A stretch of DNA of 32,924 nucleotides. Source: an uncultured Flavobacteriales bacterium (lineage in GTDB: Bacteria; Bacteroidota; Bacteroidia; UBA10329). A program made the position numbers and the translations under genes. This document shows positions 25,882-32,922 of this stretch, piece after piece. Below the pieces are notes generated by a model. That model was not told the DNA's origin. It did no database searches and worked only from the letters and a program-made list of their open reading frames with translations. Location: the NCBI GenBank assembly GCA_937900875.1, contig CALCGD010000239.1, positions 1 through 32,924 on the forward strand. The letters are read 5' to 3'. Position 1 is the stretch's first letter. Every line of letters begins with the position of its first letter.

Positions 25882-27411
25882 TTATGGTCTTCCACCTTTA
25901 GATCTAGTGCCAGTGCTACCAGAAGTGCTTCTTCCGCCAGTACCTGAACCTGTAGACCTTGCTGGTGGTGTATAAGAACCTTTACTTGGCGTACTGCTTC
26001 TTGTAGGCTGAGTTGTTCTCACAGGAGTTTGAGTTCTCGTAGGTTGGGTTGTAGTCCTAGTAGGCTGTGTAGCGTTTCTGGTTGGCTGGCGATAGGTATT
26101 TGTTCGCTGCTGAGTTGCTGGTCTAGAATACTGATTACTATTACCAGAATTAGAACGAGACGGTTGTTGATATCCATTAGTGTTTCCACGATTGTATCCA
26201 TTCGTATTGGACCTCTGAGAATTCCGATATGTACTTGTCCGAGTTTGACTCTGAGCATTGTACGCGGGTCTGGTATTTCCTCTCTGGTAGGTGTTTGTTC
26301 GGGTTGTATTAGTTGAATACGTTCTAGGTTGCGCAGTGGTGGTTCTAACTCTATTCCTATCCACATTCACTGGGTTTCTGGCGGATGTACTAGAACGCTG
26401 CGCGGTTTGTCGTTGATAAGGGTTATTGCTTGCTACTGCGCTTCTAGTTTGCACTTCTCTAGTACTAGTATTCTGATCTTTGACCCTTGTTGAAGTAGAA
26501 GTAGAACCACTTGATGTTTTATCTACGAACCTTCTATCATTAAAACCATTAAGACTAGCCAGATCTATGGATTCCCCATCCTTCGTTTTCAGAATATTAT
26601 CTCTGTTGGCATGGCTAACTTTTCCGTCAATAGCGGCTTCATTATATGCGTTTGCAAAAGATTTGCTACGGAAACCTGAGCCTAGCCCCATGCCAGACGT
26701 TCCTTCCGAACCTCTATGTCCGTAATAAATACCGCTATTAGAATCGTAGGTGTTGTAATAGCCTCCATAACTCAGACCATCATTAAAGCCATTGTTGTAA
26801 CCATTCCAATAGCCGTTGTTAATACCTCCATAACCGTAGCCACCATAGCAAGCTGGGTAACCACCATAAGGCGAGTTCCAACCAAACCCACCGTAGCCGT
26901 ATCCATAGCCGTATGTATTTCCAAAACCACAATTCAAATTGCTGTAATAAGAAGGTCGGTAGCCTATGTAAATACTTGTTCCCCAAAAGAAAGGGTCATA
27001 CGTATAATAATACATGTTGGTGTACCATGGGTCGTAATAACCCCAAGAAGAATTGTAATTGTGAAATCTTCTAATTCTAGATGAGTACGAATAATCATTA
27101 TCGTCCTCATAATAATCTCCGTAGTAATTGTTCGTCACATTATTCCCATTCTCATCTACGTATTGTTCAGAATAATTCTGACTCGAGCCATTATCTTCAG
27201 AAACATATCCTTCTTCCGGATAGTAATCATCAGCCGTAGAATACCCATCTAAAGGCGAAACTGTGTCTTCCATAACCTCCTCAATTTCAGGAGTTTCATA
27301 GATGTCACCGTAAATGCCGTCATCATCCTGAGAAAAACTCAATGTTGATGATACAAGAACAACCAATAATGTGGCAAGGGTGTTTTTGGTAATCGATGGA
27401 AAATGATTCAT
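25882..27411 (-). CDS. exported Tyr/Gly/Asn-rich and Thr/Arg-rich low-complexity protein
   Basis: A 509-residue protein of a compositional type frequent in Bacteroidota but with no known function. A signal peptide (about 1-27, ending LSFSQ) is followed by an acidic segment with EEVMEDTVSPLDGYSTADD. Residues about 100-240 are rich in Tyr, Gly and Asn (GNTYGYGYGYGGFGW and similar). A more ordinary stretch (FANAYNEAAIDGKVSHANRDNIL) follows. The last 200 residues are Thr, Arg, Ser, Gln and Asn (QPTRTTTQPTRTQTPVRT), very basic, ending in a Gly/Ser-rich tail. The pattern suggests a disordered or adhesive surface or periplasmic protein, but that is inference. It precedes the OmpP1-like gene, a pairing that I believe recurs in relatives. 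Confidence 0.75.
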   Translation of the reverse strand: MNHFPSITKNTLATLLVVLVSSTLSFSQDDDGIYGDIYETPEIEEVMEDTVSPLDGYSTADDYYPEEGYVSEDNGSSQNYSEQYVDENGNNVTNNYYGDYYEDDNDYSYSSRIRRFHNYNSSWGYYDPWYTNMYYYTYDPFFWGTSIYIGYRPSYYSNLNCGFGNTYGYGYGYGGFGWNSPYGGYPACYGGYGYGGINNGYWNGYNNGFNDGLSYGGYYNTYDSNSGIYYGHRGSEGTSGMGLGSGFRSKSFANAYNEAAIDGKVSHANRDNILKTKDGESIDLASLNGFNDRRFVDKTSSGSTSTSTRVKDQNTSTREVQTRSAVASNNPYQRQTAQRSSTSARNPVNVDRNRVRTTTAQPRTYSTNTTRTNTYQRGNTRPAYNAQSQTRTSTYRNSQRSNTNGYNRGNTNGYQQPSRSNSGNSNQYSRPATQQRTNTYRQPTRNATQPTRTTTQPTRTQTPVRTTQPTRSSTPSKGSYTPPARSTGSGTGGRSTSGSTGTRSKGGRP

Positions 27412-27518
27412 GACCTAATAGTTTAAATTGCGTTCTTCATTCTAGACTCTCCCCGAAGCTTAATGTTTAATTTTAGCTTCGAAATTTTCAATAATTAATT
27501 AGCAAACATCATACCAAA

Positions 27519-28994
27519 ATGGCGAAGGATTTCACTTCACGTGCAGAGGATTATTCAAAATGGTACAACGAACTTGTTGTTAAGGCAGATTTAGCCGAAA
27601 ACTCAGCAGTAAGAGGTTGCATGGTTATTAAACCTTATGGGTATTCCATATGGGAAAGTATGCAAGCGGAACTTGATAAGAAGTTTAAGGCAACAGGGCA
27701 TAGCAATGCGTATTTCCCACTTTTTATCCCAAAAAGCTTTTTCGCTAAAGAAGCAAGTCATGTTGAAGGCTTTGCCAAGGAATGTGCTGTAGTTACCCAT
27801 TACCGCTTAAAAAGCACCGAAGATGGTGGAATTGAGGTAGACGAAACCGCAAAATTGGAAGAAGAACTAATCGTTAGGCCAACATCCGAAACCATTATTT
27901 GGAACACCTATCGGAACTGGATTCAGAGTTATAGAGATTTGCCAATTCTAGTAAACCAATGGGCCAACGTTGTCCGTTGGGAAATGAGAACTCGTTTGTT
28001 TTTACGAACTGCCGAGTTTCTTTGGCAAGAAGGTCATACTGCGCATGCCACCAGTGCTGAAGCGATAGCAGAAGCGGAACAAATGATGAATATTTATGCT
28101 GATTTCGCAGAGAATTATTTAGCTATTCCAGTTTGGAAAGGCACAAAATCGGCAAACGAACGATTTGCTGGGGCAATTGAAACTTACTGCATAGAAGCCT
28201 TAATGCAAGATGGGAAAGCGCTTCAAGCGGGCACTTCGCATTTTTTAGGGCAAAATTTTGCCAAGGCCTTTGATGTAAAGTTTACTGGAAAAGACGGAAA
28301 ACAAGATTTCGTTTGGGCAACATCTTGGGGAGTATCTACCAGATTGATGGGAGCGTTAATAATGACGCATTCTGACGATAGCGGCTTAGTCCTTCCTCCT
28401 AACCTAGCTCCGTTCAAGGTGGTTATTGTGCCTATTTATCGAAAAGATGAAGAGTATAATCTGGTATGCGATCGGGCAAGAGAAATTAAAACTAAGCTTG
28501 AAGCTCGTGGAATAAGCGTAAAACTTGATGATAGAGACACCCACAAACCTGGATGGAAGTTTGCTGAGTACGAATTTAAAGGAGTGCCTGTAAGAATTGG
28601 CCTCGGACCACGAGACATAGAAAATGGCACTCTAGAAGTAGCCAGAAGAGACACACTTACCAAAGAAACTGTTGCCGCTGAAGGGATTGACGATTATGTT
28701 GATGATCTGCTCAAGGAAATCCAAGACAATCTCTTTCAGAAAGCATTAAAACACAGAGAAGAGCATACCACCTCGGTTGATTCTTGGGATGAGTTTAAAG
28801 ATGTACTGGAGAACAAAGGCGGGTTTATTCTTGCCCATTGGGATGGGACATCTGAGACCGAACTTAAAATTAAGGATGAGACAAAGGCTACCATTCGACT
28901 TATTCCATTAGAAGACAAGTACAAAACTGAAGGTACATGCGTTTATAGCGGAAATCCATCAAACCAAATTGTCGTTTTTGCAAAATCTTACTAA
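27519..28994 (+). CDS. proS: prolyl-tRNA synthetase
   Basis: A 491-residue class II aminoacyl-tRNA synthetase that charges tRNA-Pro. It starts [19 protein letters not shown] and carries motif 2 and its surrounds in [17 protein letters not shown] and [44 protein letters not shown] and [15 protein letters not shown] (motif 3) follow. There is no INS editing insertion between motifs 2 and 3, and the C-terminal extension includes [20 protein letters not shown], so this is the archaeal/eukaryotic-type ProRS seen in many Bacteroidota. It starts 107 bp from the divergent Tyr/Gly-rich gene. The following gene overlaps its stop by one base. Confidence 0.97.
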   Translation: MAKDFTSRAEDYSKWYNELVVKADLAENSAVRGCMVIKPYGYSIWESMQAELDKKFKATGHSNAYFPLFIPKSFFAKEASHVEGFAKECAVVTHYRLKSTEDGGIEVDETAKLEEELIVRPTSETIIWNTYRNWIQSYRDLPILVNQWANVVRWEMRTRLFLRTAEFLWQEGHTAHATSAEAIAEAEQMMNIYADFAENYLAIPVWKGTKSANERFAGAIETYCIEALMQDGKALQAGTSHFLGQNFAKAFDVKFTGKDGKQDFVWATSWGVSTRLMGALIMTHSDDSGLVLPPNLAPFKVVIVPIYRKDEEYNLVCDRAREIKTKLEARGISVKLDDRDTHKPGWKFAEYEFKGVPVRIGLGPRDIENGTLEVARRDTLTKETVAAEGIDDYVDDLLKEIQDNLFQKALKHREEHTTSVDSWDEFKDVLENKGGFILAHWDGTSETELKIKDETKATIRLIPLEDKYKTEGTCVYSGNPSNQIVVFAKSY

Positions 28995-29683
28995 TGGATT
29001 CAAAAGAGCAATACAACTCAATAGTTTCTTCTCTGAAGGAAAAGACAACCCTAAAGCAGAAAGTCTTAGACCAAACTAAAGATCAGTTTGAGTCTCTTAA
29101 AAAAGAAGCCGAGAAGATTGCCAATGAATTGTGTAAAGATGTGGAGTGCGTAAAAAGTGTCAATGTCCAATTCACCGAGAAAGGTGCATATCATGCAGAG
29201 TTAAAATTTGGCGAAGATGTATTGGTTTTTTTCCTGCATAATGACGTTTTTGACTTTGAGCCAAGTCATCGAATATGGAAAACTTCGTATGTCAGCAACG
29301 ACAGGATGAACGCTTATTGTGGAATGATTAGCGTTTTCAACTTTCTACATACTTCTTTTGAAATGAACAGAATGGGCGATTTGGGCTATTTGATAGGTCG
29401 CCTTTTTGTCAATCATGAAGGGGAATTTTTTATGGAAGGGAAAAAACAGTTAGGAATCTTGTATAATGATTTCGGACAAAAAAAGCTTGAATCTAATTCC
29501 CTGAGGTCCATGATCTTGTCCTCAATTGACCACTGCCAAGAGTTTGATATGTTAGTTCCTCCTTTCCGCAGTATGGCTGAGATTCAAGTTGGTCAAATGA
29601 TTGATATTTCGAATCAGATGAGTATAAAAACTGGTAAGCGGCTTGGCTTCAAATTCAGTGTAGAAGAAGATTCTGAAGAATAA
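28994..29683 (+). CDS. conserved hypothetical protein
   Basis: I do not recognise a named domain in this 229-residue protein. It opens with a charged helix (KEKTTLKQKVLDQTKDQFESL, likely coiled coil). A mixed region holds two Cys (ELCKDVECVKSV) and strands in FTEKGAYHAELKFGEDVLVFFLHNDVF. It ends with FEMNRMGDLGYLIGRLFVNHEGEF, EFDMLVPPFRSMAEIQVGQMI and an acidic tail. No signal peptide or membrane segment is visible, so it is probably cytoplasmic. Its ATG overlaps the proS stop by one base (TAATG), so it is coupled to translation of the synthetase. A tRNA-Glu gene follows after 61 bp. Confidence 0.75.
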   Translation: MDSKEQYNSIVSSLKEKTTLKQKVLDQTKDQFESLKKEAEKIANELCKDVECVKSVNVQFTEKGAYHAELKFGEDVLVFFLHNDVFDFEPSHRIWKTSYVSNDRMNAYCGMISVFNFLHTSFEMNRMGDLGYLIGRLFVNHEGEFFMEGKKQLGILYNDFGQKKLESNSLRSMILSSIDHCQEFDMLVPPFRSMAEIQVGQMIDISNQMSIKTGKRLGFKFSVEEDSEE

Positions 29684-29718
29684 TTTCGCCAAGTAGGTTT
29701 TCGTTTTTGAGAAAATTT

Positions 29719-29726
29719 TACATTTG
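29719..29726 (+). promoter_or_regulatory. -7 box of the tRNA-Glu gene
   Basis: TACATTTG matches the Bacteroidota TAnnTTTG consensus and ends 18 bp before the mature tRNA 5' end at 29745. No clear -33 element is at the expected spacing. It supports transcription of the tRNA as its own unit, separate from proS. Confidence 0.5.
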
Positions 29727-29744
29727 CACTCCGTTAAACAAAAC

Positions 29745-29819
29745 GGCCCGTTCGTCTAGGGGTTAGGACGCCAGGTTTTCATCCTGGTAACAGGGGTTCG
29801 ATTCCCCTACGGGCTACCA
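29745..29819 (+). tRNA. tRNA-Glu (anticodon UUC), CCA encoded
   Basis: The sequence folds as a 72-nt cloverleaf plus an encoded CCA (29817-29819). The acceptor arm is GGCCCGT with ACGGGCT, with a G-T pair at the first position. The anticodon stem CCAGG/CCTGG encloses the loop TTTTCAT, giving anticodon TTC. The T arm GGGG-TTCGATT-CCCC is standard. The gene appears intact, so whatever integrated next to it has left or restored a complete tRNA. Its 3' third is read antisense by the recombinase frame described separately. Confidence 0.95.
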
Positions 29820-31329
29820 AACGGGAAACATCCAATTTATCATGGAGTTTCCCGTTTTTATTTTCTCTGAAACCCTTATCAGCATTGAGACACAGCAAAA
29901 CAGCCTCGTTGATTTTGGGGGTTCGACATTTGTTTCCGTCAAATTCGATCATTTCGGGGAAAATCGAACCAAGAATTTTCACTTTCGTGCTTGCGTCCGC
30001 GTTCGAATAGACGGTTCCCAAGCTATCAACGCCCTTCACGGCTTTATGTAACAATTCCTCTTTTCCCGAATTGTCTTCCTGCAATGAAAGCAGCTGTTCT
30101 TGTGCAGTTCGTTTCGAACTTGCAAACCTTGTTTTCATAGACACGAAATCTTCCGATGAGAGTATGCCGTCTGCCAAATTATCTTGTAGCCTTTGAATTC
30201 GTTCCTCCTGCTTATCGATTTCGGCCTGAAGCTTTTTCCGTTTCGTGGCCTTATCCCGATTGTCGCCATTCAGCAAGCGCTTCACCAATTCTTCGTGCAC
30301 AACTTTACACGACCTGCTGAGTTTGATTCCTCCAATAACCTCTGCCAGAGTCTCATTCACCGCTTCTGCTCTGTACCGCTCGTTCCCACAATTATTGCAG
30401 TGATAGTAGGCGTATCGAGTTCCTCTTCTTCCTCTTGAACGACTCCCAGTTAATCTATATCCGCATTCAGAACAAGACAGGATTCCTCTTAGAGGAAGTA
30501 GGTCATTTTTAACGGATGATGGAATTCTATCGCATGGATTGTTGGCCGACAATGCTTGTTGCACCTGATAGAACAGTTTATCGCTTATTAGTGCTTCATG
30601 CTCACCTTCCACTATTTGATAGGGCTCATTTTCAAGGGCTGGAACTTGAATCTTTCCCGCATATACTGGGTTTCTGAGAATGAGAGATAGCTGACTCTTA
30701 CTGATTGGTGTTCCTTTCTCTTTGAAAGCGACAAGAACTTCTGACTGTTGGGTGCCTTTGGCCACTTGACGATAAGCCTCTCGTATTGGTTCTGCATACT
30801 CATTCGGAACTATAATTGGCCGATTGTTCTCGTCTCGAGAGTTACGGTACCCGTATGGAGCTTTCCTGCACCACCGCCCTGCCTTCAACGCTGCTCTCAT
30901 GCCCTCTTTCACCTTCATGGACCTCCGGTCATTGTCTATCTCTGGCATGACCAGATACATTGCCAAAAGCATCTTATTCTCCGGCACGGTCAGGTCTATC
31001 GGCTGCTCAATGGAATTGGCAGTGACTCCATGTCTCTTTAGGGTGTCTATCATGTGATAGGCGTCCTTAGCGTTTCTGGAAAACCTATCCCAAGTCGTGA
31101 ATAGCAATAGATCTATAGCGTTCTTGTTTCGTTTCAAATGCTCCAGAAACTCCTTGAAGCTAGGCCTGTCAAAATTCTTGGCAGAATGGTCTTCTCTGAA
31201 TGAGTAGACGATTTCTATATCGTTTCGATGACAGTAGTTCTCCAGTGCTTCGGACTGTATATCCAGACTATATCCTTTGGCCTGTTCATCACTTGACACT
31301 CGAGACATCAATGCAGCTCGTCTTCTCAT
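29779..31329 (-). CDS. large serine recombinase (integrase-like)
   Basis: A 516-residue site-specific recombinase. The N-terminal resolvase-type catalytic domain starts MRRRAALMSRVSSDEQAKGYSLDIQ, with nucleophile Ser most likely at 12 (the R-V-S of the family pattern) and DRFSR at 81-85. A Recombinase domain follows (about 150-265, with APYGYR and LSLILRNPVYAGKI), then a zinc ribbon with CSEC at 286-289 and CNNC at 311-314. A charged coiled coil spans about 350-410 (KKLQAEIDKQEERIQRLQDNL). The final residues (SRLVARRGIEPLLPG) are antisense translation of the 3' part of tRNA-Glu, and the preceding ones of its terminator. The native end of the protein is therefore uncertain. Such enzymes integrate and excise phages, integrative elements or cassettes. 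Confidence 0.9.
   Translation of the reverse strand: MRRRAALMSRVSSDEQAKGYSLDIQSEALENYCHRNDIEIVYSFREDHSAKNFDRPSFKEFLEHLKRNKNAIDLLLFTTWDRFSRNAKDAYHMIDTLKRHGVTANSIEQPIDLTVPENKMLLAMYLVMPEIDNDRRSMKVKEGMRAALKAGRWCRKAPYGYRNSRDENNRPIIVPNEYAEPIREAYRQVAKGTQQSEVLVAFKEKGTPISKSQLSLILRNPVYAGKIQVPALENEPYQIVEGEHEALISDKLFYQVQQALSANNPCDRIPSSVKNDLLPLRGILSCSECGYRLTGSRSRGRRGTRYAYYHCNNCGNERYRAEAVNETLAEVIGGIKLSRSCKVVHEELVKRLLNGDNRDKATKRKKLQAEIDKQEERIQRLQDNLADGILSSEDFVSMKTRFASSKRTAQEQLLSLQEDNSGKEELLHKAVKGVDSLGTVYSNADASTKVKILGSIFPEMIEFDGNKCRTPKINEAVLLCLNADKGFRENKNGKLHDKLDVSRLVARRGIEPLLPG
29819..29860 (+). terminator. terminator after tRNA-Glu
   Basis: AACGGGAAAC (29820-29829) pairs perfectly with GTTTCCCGTT (29847-29856) around a 17-base loop and is followed by a T-rich run. 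It begins at the CCA end of the tRNA and fits a rho-independent terminator. It lies within the antisense recombinase frame. Whether it belongs to the host or was supplied in part by the inserted element is not known. Confidence 0.65.
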
Positions 31330-31465
31330 CTTCTTCTGTTGTTAATTGTTCAACAATAAGCTGAGCTAATTCCGTTTGGAACGCCAGCATTGATTCTAAT
31401 TCTTGTTCTGTGTACTTCTTATAATTTTCTCCAAATAGTTCTTTGTACTCTTTTAGCGTTAGCAT
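31289..31465 (-). CDS. 58-residue ORF overlapping the recombinase start
   Basis: An open frame from the ATG at 31465 to the TGA at 31289, read in a different frame from the recombinase and overlapping its first 41 bases. The product starts MLTLKEYKELFGENYKKYTE and continues QELESMLAFQTELAQLIVEQ, then an acidic tail ending SSVK. It is a helical, acidic small protein with no signal or membrane segment. I think similar small ORFs precede Bacteroidota serine recombinases, but that is from memory. Translational coupling into the recombinase is plausible. No good ribosome-binding site is visible, as is usual in this phylum. Confidence 0.55.
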   Translation of the reverse strand: MLTLKEYKELFGENYKKYTEQELESMLAFQTELAQLIVEQLTTEEDEKTSCIDVSSVK

Positions 31466-31543
31466 TATTAATCACGTTGCATCGCACCCCGTTGGTCCGG
31501 TAGCTTGATACGTGTCTCAAAAGGCCTGATTTGTTCAGTACCA

Positions 31544-32500
31544 TCATTTCAGTTTCAGTTTTCGTGTGTTTTCGCAACGGACGATATTTCCATTTTCGGT
31601 CTTTACGGTTATGTCCTGATAGCCGTTGGTCAGCAACAGTTCCATCAACCGGGCGCGTTTGCTAACTTTTTCAGCTTTGGTGACTTCCAAAAAATCCATG
31701 TTATTTTTTCGATCAAACCGTATCATGACCGAAGCCAAATCGTTCTCTCTTAGAGCCTCCAATACCAGTGCCTCTTTTTCTGTTACCAGATGTAGTTTTT
31801 CAGAGACCTTTTGAATCGGGGCCAACGTAAGAACCCGTGCTAAAAGTTCGGTTATACTGATACTGACATGTGTCTTTTCCATCAGATCGGACAGAAAGTC
31901 ATTGGCCAGTGGCGTATCAAAGAAGATGGGGCTGTAGATCAATCCCGTTTCTTTGGTATCTATTACATAGGATACCGGCTGCTTGGTTACCAGCGCTATT
32001 AGTATCAGGACACCGAGGAGATTCATGCTGGTTGTGGCCTTACCAAAAGTTGCGACCACTTCCTTTCTGATCTTTGGGTCCGCCAATGCGGCTTCAAACT
32101 TGGCTCGATGTTCCTCACCATGCTTTTCGATTATCTGATCCATCAGACTGTCATAGTCCATTACCTCGGTTACGTCTATCCCCACAGGAATCGCCAACTC
32201 ATCCTTGATCTTCTTTATGGATGTAAAGGAAAAATTGTATTGGCGCAACTTTTCGATCATCTTAATCCACAGAAACTCCGATGCACTTAGGCGATGGTGT
32301 TTACGCGCAACCCTTGGCGAAAGCAGTAATCCTTCCCTGTTCCAGTCCGCTACTAGGTTCGGATGAACTTCGGTTTCAACCACCGTGAATGGTTTCTCAT
32401 TCATTGCAGCCATCAACTCAGGATACTGTTCGGATATACTCTTCGTATATTTAGTTAACCATTTCTCGTTAAGTGCTTCCTGTTGTTTTGAGTGGTTCAT
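31544..32500 (-). CDS. regulator-like protein with MerR-type N-terminal helix-turn-helix
   Basis: A 318-residue protein with no family I can name as a whole. Residues about 38-101 match the MerR winged-helix pattern: PNLVADWNREGLLLSPRVAR, then RLSASEFLWIKMIEKLRQ and YNFSFTSIKKIKDEL. Downstream are a helical linker, a hydrophobic stretch (MNLLGVLILIALVTKQPVSY, about 159-178) that is more like a buried core than a membrane anchor, and a C-terminal helical domain. The last 70 residues (SVMIRFDRKNNMDFLEV and KTENGNIVRCENTRKLKLK) are strand-rich and basic. I chose the ATG at 32500; an in-frame TTG at 32524 would fall inside the -7 box. It lies upstream of the recombinase on the same strand, 78 bp before the small ORF. 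Confidence 0.75.
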   Translation of the reverse strand: MNHSKQQEALNEKWLTKYTKSISEQYPELMAAMNEKPFTVVETEVHPNLVADWNREGLLLSPRVARKHHRLSASEFLWIKMIEKLRQYNFSFTSIKKIKDELAIPVGIDVTEVMDYDSLMDQIIEKHGEEHRAKFEAALADPKIRKEVVATFGKATTSMNLLGVLILIALVTKQPVSYVIDTKETGLIYSPIFFDTPLANDFLSDLMEKTHVSISITELLARVLTLAPIQKVSEKLHLVTEKEALVLEALRENDLASVMIRFDRKNNMDFLEVTKAEKVSKRARLMELLLTNGYQDITVKTENGNIVRCENTRKLKLK

Positions 32501-32521
32501 TATGCCTGGATTTGCTCGATA

Positions 32522-32529
32522 CAAATATA
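32522..32529 (-). promoter_or_regulatory. -7 box of the MerR-like gene
   Basis: TATATTTG on the minus strand matches the Bacteroidota TAnnTTTG consensus and ends 21 bp before the ATG at 32500. A TTTG lies 28 bp farther upstream inside the palindrome at 32555-32570, which is longer than the usual spacing. Confidence 0.5.
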
Positions 32530-32554
32530 CTTATATCCTTATAACATTTAGCAT

Positions 32555-32570
32555 CTACAAATATTTGTAG
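32555..32570. promoter_or_regulatory. 16-bp perfect palindrome, candidate operator
   Basis: CTACAAATATTTGTAG is a perfect dyad with no loop, placed about 26 bp upstream of the -7 box of the MerR-like gene. Its size and position suit a dimeric regulator, possibly that gene's own product, but binding is inference. Confidence 0.4.
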
Positions 32571-32593
32571 TGGTTTCTTGTTGCTAGTGAAAA

Positions 32594-32922
32594 CACTGGT
32601 CGGTTGCAATTTTTAGATCAGACCAGTGCAGTAAAATGCGAGGTTTTTTTTACAACTGGTCAGTCCCAAATGGAGGAGGTTTTGCACATCACGATGCATT
32701 AACTTTTTTCGCATTTTCGAAAACTTTTATATCCGAAAATGAATTCGAATAGGTTTTCGAAAAAAGCAGCTTTATCCAACTATTTGTGCTTGGAGGAACA
32801 TACCCATGCTGGTCTTTCGGTTCATAAACAGCATGAAATAACTGGATAGAATCTCCACTGGTCGCTTAGTCTAAACGGGCGATAATGGGGTGAAAATCAA
32901 GTACTCTTGAATCACAACTGGT
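32594..32922. repeat. dispersed CACTGGTC-type short repeats
   Basis: The 8-mer CACTGGTC occurs at 32594-32601 and 32856-32863 and in inverse orientation (GACCAGTG) at 32621-32628. The first and inverse copies form an inverted repeat with a 19-bp spacer. AACTGGTC at 32654-32661 and AACTGGT near 32916 are close variants. All lie in a non-coding stretch of about 330 bp at the right edge of the window. Confidence 0.55.

Noticed and set aside
26019-27084. Several open frames on both strands within the low-complexity gene
   Set aside because: They come from the repetitive Thr/Arg and Tyr/Gly codons of the minus-strand gene and read as low-complexity Ile/Ser/Val or Arg/Ile strings with no domain.
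30748-31057. Open frames antisense to the recombinase
   Set aside because: They lie entirely within a well-supported recombinase gene and carry no recognisable features.
32807-32842. Short ATG frame preceded by GGAGGAA in the repeat region
   Set aside because: It is only 11 codons long and lies within an inverted repeat; the Shine-Dalgarno-like sequence is unusual for this phylum.
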